The notes beneath the pieces are model-generated. The model was given only the letters and a program-made list of their open reading frames with translations, ran no database searches and was not told the origin of the DNA. Shown in pieces: positions 57,781 to 64,000 of a DNA stretch of 64,000 nucleotides. Each line of letters starts with the position of its first letter. The first letter of the stretch is position 1. The stretch covers positions 1 through 64,000 of the forward strand of contig NZ_JAVIFX010000019.1 of assembly GCF_031157255.1 (NCBI RefSeq). Reading direction: 5' to 3'. A program made the position numbers and the translations under genes. The stretch comes from Bradyrhizobium sp. LHD-71 (GTDB taxonomy: Bacteria; Pseudomonadota; Alphaproteobacteria; Rhizobiales; Xanthobacteraceae).

Positions 57781-58704
57781 ATGAACTACTTCCGGACTGC
57801 CATCCTGCTCGCGGGTCTCACCGGCCTGTTCATGGGCGTTGGCTATCTGATCGGCGGAGCTTCCGGCGCGACCATTGCACTGGTCGTCGCAGCCGGCATG
57901 AACCTGTTCGCCTACTGGAATTCCGACCGCATGGTGCTGTCGATGCACGGTGCGCAGGAAGTGGATGCGCGCTCTGCGCCCGATCTCGTGAACCTGGTCG
58001 GCCAGCTTGCCCGGAACGCCGGGCTACCGATGCCGCGCGTCTTCATCATGCATGAGGACCAGCCGAACGCATTCGCGACCGGACGGAATCCGCAGAATGC
58101 GGCTGTTGCCGTCACGACCGGCCTGGTGAACCAGCTGAGCCGCGAGGAACTCGCCGGCGTGATCGCGCACGAACTCGCGCACATCAAGAATCATGACACG
58201 CTGATCATGACGATCACCGCGACGATCGCTGGCGCGATCTCGATGATCGCTCAGTTCGGCATGTTCTTCGGCGGTAATCGCGAGAATGGCCCGGGCATCA
58301 TCGGCTCGATCGCGATGATGATCCTGGCGCCGCTGGCGGCGATGCTGGTGCAAATGGCAATCAGCCGCACGCGCGAATATGCAGCCGACGACATGGGCGC
58401 GCGCATCAGCGGCCAGCCGATGTGGCTGGCCTCGGCGCTGGCCAAGATCTCCAACGCCGCGCACCAGATTCCGAATCCGGAGGCGGAGCGCAATCCGGCG
58501 ACGGCGCACATGTTCATCATCAATCCGCTGTCGGGGCAGGGGATGGACAACCTTTTTGCCACACATCCCTCGACTGAGAATCGCATCGCCGCGCTGCAGC
58601 GCCTCGCTGGTGAATTCGGCGGTCGCGGCGGCTTTACGACGACGGCGCAGGCTGCGCCGCGCGGCCCGTGGAACGGTGGCGGTCGCCGCGGTCCCTGGGG
58701 CTGA
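57781..58704 (+). CDS. htpX: zinc metalloprotease HtpX
   Basis: HtpX is an inner-membrane M48 protease in membrane-protein quality control. The 307-residue protein has two N-terminal membrane segments (about 7-27 and 30-50), the zinc motif [11 protein letters not shown] (HExxH), two further segments (about 150-200) and the distal Glu in [11 protein letters not shown]. The C-terminus is Gly/Arg-rich. ATG 57781 follows GGAGACG. Length is normal. Confidence 0.96.
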   Translation: MNYFRTAILLAGLTGLFMGVGYLIGGASGATIALVVAAGMNLFAYWNSDRMVLSMHGAQEVDARSAPDLVNLVGQLARNAGLPMPRVFIMHEDQPNAFATGRNPQNAAVAVTTGLVNQLSREELAGVIAHELAHIKNHDTLIMTITATIAGAISMIAQFGMFFGGNRENGPGIIGSIAMMILAPLAAMLVQMAISRTREYAADDMGARISGQPMWLASALAKISNAAHQIPNPEAERNPATAHMFIINPLSGQGMDNLFATHPSTENRIAALQRLAGEFGGRGGFTTTAQAAPRGPWNGGGRRGPWG

Positions 58705-58775
58705 TGCCATAGGCAAGCGTCGCGCAGGCCATTGACGCGGCCTGCGCGCCGACGACTTTTAGAGATGTTGCCGCG

Positions 58776-59807
58776 TTATCTCACCACCACCTTGACGACA
58801 TGAATCGCGTTGCGCGCGCCGATGTCCGGCTGCGCGGTGCCGCCGGACTCGATGGCGCGTGCGGATAACCGCGTTTCTCCAGGCGAAGAGGGACGCCACG
58901 TCAGCGAGAAACGTTGCCAGGCCCAGCCGCGCCGTTCCTCGAGACTTGCGCGCTGCGTGCTTGCGCCGTCGTCGGTGCTGATTTCGACGCACGCGATGCC
59001 GCGGAACGACCATGCCCATCCGGTGATTTCGAAAGGTTCGTTCACCGCAAGCACCGCGTCCGGTGCAGGGGTGACGATGATCGCCTCCGGCGCGATGGCC
59101 CACACCGGTCGTTGCGGTGGTTGTCCGGCGGCAACGTCCTCGGCCGAAGCATTGTCGTTGTAGAGCTTCGTGGTGAACAGGCTGTCGGCACGACGGTCTG
59201 CAAGGTGCAGCCGCCACAGCCATTTGACACTGTTGGTGCCGTAGTAGCCCGGTACGACAAGGCGGACCGGGAAGCCGTGCTCGGGCGGCAAGGGCGCACC
59301 GTTCAACTCATACGCGATCAGGATGTCGCCTGCTGCGAGACGGGCCAGCGGCAGATCTTTGACGAACCAATCGATCGAACTCCCGGCGAATTCGCCGCCA
59401 TCGAGGCCGTATGACCACAGAAATTTTGCGCGCGGATCGATCCCGAAGTTGTCGAGCAGCTCCGCAAGGTCGACGCCGCCCCAGCGAACGTTGACGGCAC
59501 GCCGCGTCGCAACTGTCGGTTCAAGAGGACTTCCGCAGCAGTTGTGAACGGCCTCGACGATCTTTCGAGGGCGGCGCTTCAGGTCGACAAGGTCCAGCGT
59601 CACTGAGCGTGCGAGCAGGCCGTCGATAGTGAGGCGCCATGCAGCCGGATCCACGTGCGGAATGCCGAGGTGTGCCAGCACGAACACGTCCTTCGTGGCG
59701 GTCGCCCTTTCTGTCATCTCGTGCGGCTGAAGCTTGATCTGGCGAACGCCGCCGGCTGGATCCATCGGCGGTCGTGTCGGTTCGGTGCTGCGTTGCGAAG
59801 GCGCCAT
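58776..59807 (-). CDS. sulfite-oxidase-like molybdopterin oxidoreductase
   Basis: The 343-residue protein has an oxidoreductase molybdopterin domain (about 70-230) and a C-terminal Mo-cofactor dimerisation domain with ITGWAWSFRGIACVEIS. The Mo-ligand Cys is in AVHNCCGSPLEP rather than the usual CAGN, so identity as sulfite oxidase is not certain. HGFPVRLVVPGYYGTNSVKWL is the conserved cofactor segment. No signal peptide is seen. TTG 59870, ATG 59807 and ATG 59765 are possible starts. Confidence 0.85.
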   Translation of the reverse strand: MAPSQRSTEPTRPPMDPAGGVRQIKLQPHEMTERATATKDVFVLAHLGIPHVDPAAWRLTIDGLLARSVTLDLVDLKRRPRKIVEAVHNCCGSPLEPTVATRRAVNVRWGGVDLAELLDNFGIDPRAKFLWSYGLDGGEFAGSSIDWFVKDLPLARLAAGDILIAYELNGAPLPPEHGFPVRLVVPGYYGTNSVKWLWRLHLADRRADSLFTTKLYNDNASAEDVAAGQPPQRPVWAIAPEAIIVTPAPDAVLAVNEPFEITGWAWSFRGIACVEISTDDGASTQRASLEERRGWAWQRFSLTWRPSSPGETRLSARAIESGGTAQPDIGARNAIHVVKVVVR

Positions 59808-59897
59808 CGGGGAACTCGCGTCCTTTGCAATCTGGCGCAGCGTTGCCCGTGATTTGCTGCGCTCATCCAAACATGCAGGGGTACATCTCTTGCAGAA

Positions 59898-60164
59898 TCA
59901 GCGCCTTGTGCCCGAGACGCCGAGATCAGTGCTGACGCCGCCGCTGATGCGGATGCAGGTGTCAGAGCCTGCGAGCCGATAGAAGCCTGCGCCAAATTCT
60001 GGACAAGGCTTCATGCCGTCGGCGCGGTCTGCCGGACGTGCGACGGGCGCGTCGCTTTTCTTCTTTACTGCCTTTGCATCCCAAGGCTCTGCATGCGCTC
60101 CAGCGATCGGAGCAAGGAGCACAAGCAGGAGGGCGGCGGGAAGGCGGGTCAGGGCGTTCGACAT
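59898..60164 (-). CDS. small secreted protein with a porin-like N-terminal motif
   Basis: The 88-residue protein has a signal peptide (cleavage after GAHA), a Lys-rich stretch, then CPEFGAGFYRLAGSDTCIRI. The last part matches the conserved start of mature Bradyrhizobium-type porins (CxxYGAGFYxxPGTDTC). It is far too short to be a barrel and may be a porin relic or a separate small family. ATG 60164 lies in a 41-bp gap from the AraC stop. Confidence 0.6.
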   Translation of the reverse strand: MSNALTRLPAALLLVLLAPIAGAHAEPWDAKAVKKKSDAPVARPADRADGMKPCPEFGAGFYRLAGSDTCIRISGGVSTDLGVSGTRR

Positions 60165-60205
60165 GCTGAACGTATGGCCGCGCCGTGAGGCAATTGTTTG
60201 TCGCG

Positions 60206-61333
60206 TCAACTTGCGCGTTGGAGCGGCATTCCAGCCTTGTACAGTGTTTGCGACGGATATTCCCCGAACAGCGCGGCATAATGATGCGCAAAGCGCCCGT
60301 GCTCAAGGAAGCCAAACTCTGTGGCGACGTCAGTTACATGGGTGTTCGACGGGTCACCCTGGCGAAGTCTCGAATGGACCGAGCAAAGGCGATGGTGGCG
60401 AAGGAACGCGATTGGGCCGATTCCGAGCACGTCCTGAAAGGCGCGATGGAGGGTCCGGCGGGACGTCTGCAGCATGGCGCAGATCTCGGAAATATGCACC
60501 GCTCTGTTCACGTGAAGCTGCAGGTACTCTTCCACCTGGCGCACCAGTCTCAACGCCGACGGGATCGTTTCACCCATCTGGCGGGGCGTCGAACGGACGA
60601 AGATCGACGTAAAGGCCTCGATCAGGCACCGCTGCCAGAAGTCCACAGCCGCAGTCGAGAGTCCGGTGTGACGCTCGAGCCACGCGGCGATTTCCAGCAC
60701 GCGCGTAGCCAGCGTCGCACGGAGGTGCGGCTCGCACGCATAGTGATGGTTCCGTGTCCAGTAGTCGACGTCGGACAAGACAGGTTCGCCGGCAAACATC
60801 GACGCGATATCCTGCGGCGAGATGGAAATGCCGGCCATTGCCGACCGCTCTCCCCATACCGCATCGAGATTGTCGCCCGGCGCCGCAACGAACACATCGC
60901 CCGACCGCAACTCGCGTGCCCACGATGTCGACCTGCCTTGGCTGTCAAGCAGCATGCAGATTGTCAGGTTGGTCGTGCCTAGAATGCCGGATGTGCGCAG
61001 AGGCAGGGAAAAATCGGTTCTGCTGAAGGCCAGCTGAGGAAACGTCGCCTTCGTCAGCGAGCCATCGAGTCGTCCGCGACCAAGCTGGACAATCTCCACC
61101 TCGGCATCAGCAATCAGCCGGCGCAAGCCATCAATGCTGTCAATGGCGGCTGTCTGAACTGAAAACGCGTTGTCCGTTGTCGTGTCATCCGGATCAGCCG
61201 AATCTTGTTCGTACTCTGGTGGCCGCGCTGCAGTGTCGGGAGCGGAAATATCGTAAGTCGGCGAGGACGTGGGGGCTTCGCGCGCGTTTTGACTAAAATC
61301 GGTTTCGTTCAGGAAGGCTGTGCTGGGCCGCAT
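60206..61333 (-). CDS. AraC family transcriptional regulator
   Basis: The 375-residue protein has an N-terminal ligand/dimer domain (about 60-260) and a C-terminal AraC helix-turn-helix pair (about 275-370) with ISEICAMLQTSRRTLHRAF and VTDVATEFGFLEHGRFAHHY. The first 50 residues are Ser/Thr/Asp-rich. It is divergent from DUF3300 across 409 bp and may control it; that is inference. ATG 61333 is the start. Confidence 0.9.
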   Translation of the reverse strand: MRPSTAFLNETDFSQNAREAPTSSPTYDISAPDTAARPPEYEQDSADPDDTTTDNAFSVQTAAIDSIDGLRRLIADAEVEIVQLGRGRLDGSLTKATFPQLAFSRTDFSLPLRTSGILGTTNLTICMLLDSQGRSTSWARELRSGDVFVAAPGDNLDAVWGERSAMAGISISPQDIASMFAGEPVLSDVDYWTRNHHYACEPHLRATLATRVLEIAAWLERHTGLSTAAVDFWQRCLIEAFTSIFVRSTPRQMGETIPSALRLVRQVEEYLQLHVNRAVHISEICAMLQTSRRTLHRAFQDVLGIGPIAFLRHHRLCSVHSRLRQGDPSNTHVTDVATEFGFLEHGRFAHHYAALFGEYPSQTLYKAGMPLQRAS

Positions 61334-61742
61334 TGGCAGTCAATCCCCCGTTCGATTTGCGTTCTGCCCTCGTCTCGGCGCGCACTTCGGCTCGTCGTCG
61401 ATGAAGTCACCCCCGCGAATGCGAAAGGCGATGAAGGCGTTTTGCATATGCAATGACCGGCTTCCGGCAGGCCATCGGGCGAAACCCGGAATGTCAGACC
61501 GGGATTCTCTGCTTGCCCAGGGGTGATGGCGCTTGCCGAGGGGTGATGACTTGCCGAGCCTTGGCTCGCTGTCCGACGCCGCCTTCCCTTCGAGTTCGGC
61601 GCGGCAGCCTGGTCTCGCTTTGCCAAGGGAAGCTGGAATATCCGCAATTGTCCGCAGCGCCTTTCGGGGTCTGCCTCAGTTACCGCGGATCGCCAACACT
61701 GCAAGTATCAGGGAGAACGCACGATCTTGGGGGAAGGCAAAA
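61334..61742. other. AraC-DUF3300 divergent intergenic region
   Basis: The 409-bp gap separates divergent genes. It contains a direct repeat: GGGGTGATGGCGCTTGCC followed 18 bp later by GGGGTGATGACTTGCC (about 61520-61560), a possible regulator site. Several short plus-strand frames lack support. No promoter can be named. Confidence 0.45.
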
Positions 61743-63092
61743 ATGGAAGCCTCAACGACGCGTCGGCTGCGTTACGCCACGATGTGTGTGGCCTGCGTCG
61801 CATGCCTTGCCCTGCTTGGCATTGCGATCGGCGGGAGCCCTGGGCGCGTGCAAAGCGTGCAGAGCACATCGCTGCCTGTGCCGGCCTCCAGGCAGGTTCT
61901 GAACTCTGCCGAGCTCGATCAACTTGTCGCTCCGATAGCGCTCTATCCGGACCCGCTGCTGTCGGAAGTTCTGATGGCGTCCACCTATCCGCTTGAGATC
62001 GCCGAAGCGAACCGGTGGTCGAAGTCGAGCGGCGCGCGCGAAGGCGCCGAGCTGAAGGATGCGGCTGCGAACCAAAGATGGGACACTAGTGTAAAGTCGC
62101 TGATTGCGGTGCCCGAGGTGCTTGCCATCATGAAAGACAAGCTTCACTGGACGCAGAAGCTTGGTGAGGCCGTTCTGGCAGGGCAGGCCGATGTCATGCA
62201 AGCGGTGCAGCGTTTGCGGTGGAGAGCGCAGGACGGTGGCAAGCTGAACTCGAACAGGGAGCAGACGGTGTCTGTCTCCAGGCAGATGGACAAGGACTAC
62301 ATCGCCGTCGCTCCCGCTCAACCGCAGACGATCCATGTCCCCTATTACGATCCGGCCGTCGTCTATGGCGCGTGGCCGCATCCGGCCTATCCGCCTTATG
62401 TCTTCGAGCCTCCCGGTGATCTCGCTGCGGCAGTCGGGCGTGGAGTTGCGTTTGCGACCGGCGCGGGGGTCGGCGCCTGGGCCGTTGAAAGCACCCCGTG
62501 GGGCGGCAGCTTCAACTGGGGAGGCAACAACATCTATGTCCGCAACAACATCAGCAAAGCCAGTCGCGATACCTGGGTGCACAACCCTGAACATCGCCGC
62601 GGCGTGCGCTACGCCAGTAGCACTATGCGGCAGAAATATGCGCATCAGCCCGCGGGCGACGTGAATCAGCGGATGGCGTTTCGCGGGCATGAGAGTCAAG
62701 ACGCGCTGCAGCAGCGTGACGACGACACCGGGCGGGAGCTGCAGGCGTTCGCACGTTACGATGATCGTCGCGCAAAGCCGGGCAAGGCTGTGAAGAACAG
62801 CCGGCCAAAGCAAACGGTGCGTGCTGGCCGTGCGAAAGCCATGAAACGGCCGGCTGCAGGTCGCGTGCAGGCGAGGTTTCCACGCCAAGGTCATGTAGGC
62901 GGCGCGTTCACGGGGCTCGAACGCGGCACTCTTAACCCGCTTCAGGCTGGGCCCGGCGCGCCGAGCGCCGAGAGCCATGGGAGTTTTATGGACGCGTTGC
63001 GATCGAGCTTCGGCGCAGCCGATCCCGGGATCAACCATCGTCAGCGAGTAAACGGTGGATATGCGTTGCCTGCGGGCAGAAGCAAGCCATGA
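61743..63092 (+). CDS. DUF3300 domain protein
   Basis: The 449-residue protein has an N-terminal hydrophobic segment (residues 11-30), then the DUF3300 core (LVAPIALYPDPLLSEVLMAS, QRWDTSVKSLIAVPEVL; about 55-220) and a long basic, Arg/Gln-rich tail (260-449). Function is unknown; DUF3300 is often next to DUF2950, as here. ATG 61743 follows GGGGGAAGGC. Its stop overlaps the DUF2950 start (ATGA). Confidence 0.9.
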   Translation: MEASTTRRLRYATMCVACVACLALLGIAIGGSPGRVQSVQSTSLPVPASRQVLNSAELDQLVAPIALYPDPLLSEVLMASTYPLEIAEANRWSKSSGAREGAELKDAAANQRWDTSVKSLIAVPEVLAIMKDKLHWTQKLGEAVLAGQADVMQAVQRLRWRAQDGGKLNSNREQTVSVSRQMDKDYIAVAPAQPQTIHVPYYDPAVVYGAWPHPAYPPYVFEPPGDLAAAVGRGVAFATGAGVGAWAVESTPWGGSFNWGGNNIYVRNNISKASRDTWVHNPEHRRGVRYASSTMRQKYAHQPAGDVNQRMAFRGHESQDALQQRDDDTGRELQAFARYDDRRAKPGKAVKNSRPKQTVRAGRAKAMKRPAAGRVQARFPRQGHVGGAFTGLERGTLNPLQAGPGAPSAESHGSFMDALRSSFGAADPGINHRQRVNGGYALPAGRSKP

Positions 63093-64000
63093 GCTCTCGG
63101 TCAAGCCAATCCGCGCTGTGCGGTTGTTCCAAAACAGCGAGAGCGGCCGCGACCACGGTCCTGGTGTCGCTGACTTTGGCGTCGGCAACAGTTGCGATCG
63201 CGCAGGAACGATTCAAGTCGCCTGAGGACGCTGTGGCGGCGCTGGTCTCGGCCGTACGCGCCGGCAAGGCGCGCGACATCGCCCAGGTCCTTGGACCCAG
63301 CGGCCGCGAGATCACGCTGTCGGGTGACAAGGTTGCCGGCCGAAAGGCTCGTGCCGCCTTCCTGCTCGCTTTTGGTGTTCGGCATCAGATCGTGAAGGCA
63401 GGCAATATGGCTGAACTGCAGGTTGGTCTGCAGGATTGGACGCTGCCGATTCCCATCGTGGCGTCAGATGGAACGTGGCGGTTCGACGCTGATAGAGGCC
63501 GCGAGGAAATTCTCCATCGACGGATCGGCCGCAATGAGTCGAATGCGGTCCAGGTGATCCTCGCCTATGTGGACGCGCAAAACGACTACGCAGAAGCCAA
63601 TCCGCAACGTAGTCGCGTTCCGGGCTACGCTCAGCGAGTCGCGAGTTCGCCGAACAAGAAGGATGGGCTGTATTGGCCGGCGGTCGCGAACGAGCCGCGC
63701 AGTCCACTTGGCGAGGCGATGGCCATCGCGACGTTGGAGCGAGAAGGATCCGGTCGGGAACCACGACCGTATCACGGCTACTATTACAAGATACTCACGC
63801 GTCAGGGCCCATCAGCTCCCGGCGGCGCGGCCGACTACATCGTTGATGGCAATATGATCGGTGGGTTTGCCCTGCTGGCTCATCCCGCCGAATATGGGAT
63901 TTCCGGCATCAAGACTTTCCTCGTTAACCACGAGGGAACAGTCTTCCAAAAGGATCTCGGTGCCGAGACCATGTCGCTCGCCTCACGCATGACGTTGTTC
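63089..64000 (+). CDS. DUF2950 domain protein (partial, runs off the window)
   Basis: The frame is open to the window end (304 codons). ATG 63089 overlaps the DUF3300 stop (ATGA). A signal peptide (residues about 14-38, cleavage after AIA) leads into DUF2950 core segments FKSPEDAVAALVSAVR and GREPRPYHGYYYKILTRQG, and YIVDGNMIGGFALLAHPAEYG. Function is unknown; the protein is probably periplasmic and works with DUF3300. Confidence 0.9.
   Translation, partial: MSSRSSQSALCGCSKTARAAATTVLVSLTLASATVAIAQERFKSPEDAVAALVSAVRAGKARDIAQVLGPSGREITLSGDKVAGRKARAAFLLAFGVRHQIVKAGNMAELQVGLQDWTLPIPIVASDGTWRFDADRGREEILHRRIGRNESNAVQVILAYVDAQNDYAEANPQRSRVPGYAQRVASSPNKKDGLYWPAVANEPRSPLGEAMAIATLEREGSGREPRPYHGYYYKILTRQGPSAPGGAADYIVDGNMIGGFALLAHPAEYGISGIKTFLVNHEGTVFQKDLGAETMSLASRMTLF

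Noticed and set aside
60185-60982. A 265-codon plus-strand frame
   Set aside because: It is antisense to the AraC regulator and has no domain.

Overview
The window looks like chromosomal DNA of a Rhizobiales alphaproteobacterium, most probably from the Bradyrhizobium/Rhodopseudomonas/Afipia group (Nitrobacteraceae). The reasons are high GC, the alphaproteobacterial block lnt-corC-ybeY-phoH-miaB-fur, the order rpsT-dnaA-dnaN-recF-gyrB, Mur-like Fur and PraR-like regulators, many beta-oxidation and SDR genes, and interspersed repeats that give the 'SLRAKRSNP'-type peptides typical of this group. This assignment is inference; no database was searched.

Layout. 0-14.7 kb is core information processing and envelope: trmB, an XRE regulator, lnt, a CorC-like CBS protein, ybeY, phoH, miaB, fur, rimI-tsaB, a NifU-like scaffold, a universal stress protein, trpS, murJ and an adenosine kinase-like PfkB gene. 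15-31 kb is accessory carbon metabolism: gabD, malonyl-CoA decarboxylase, RidA, two crotonases, four SDRs, a PncC/CinA-like protein, a ketopantoate reductase-like protein, a class V aminotransferase and a pirin. A complete IS481-family element lies among them. 31-37 kb holds a TRAP transporter (dctM-dctQ-dctP) and a P450 plus 3Fe-4S ferredoxin pair divergent from a TetR regulator. 37-41 kb holds a DUF2778 protein and a tandem acyl-CoA dehydrogenase pair. 41-49.3 kb is gyrB-recF-dnaN-dnaA and rpsT, all on the minus strand. 49.6-64 kb mixes msrA, a Wza-like lipoprotein, dienelactone hydrolase, another crotonase, an Ada/AlkA-Ogt alkylation repair pair, an Ivy-like lysozyme inhibitor, htpX, a sulfite-oxidase-like molybdoenzyme, an AraC regulator and a DUF3300-DUF2950 pair cut by the window end.

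The most interesting structure is not a gene. At least seven copies of a paired-hairpin element (about 168 bp) lie between genes in the first 37 kb. Each has two bulged hairpins with CTAG feet joined by a conserved 13-nt linker, and the bulge always lies in the linker-proximal arm. Stem sequences differ between copies with both arms changed together. Two copies supply the TAG stop codon of the upstream gene, and the IS481 element also sits at a CTAG that is the stop codon of two convergent genes. A second, 37-bp family has entered coding DNA: it adds an in-frame peptide to one SDR and forms the C-termini of malonyl-CoA decarboxylase and MsrA. The Ada/AlkA fusion has lost the catalytic core of its glycosylase domain.

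I saw no tRNA, rRNA, CRISPR array, phage or recognisable defence cassette, and no canonical DnaA-box cluster next to dnaA.
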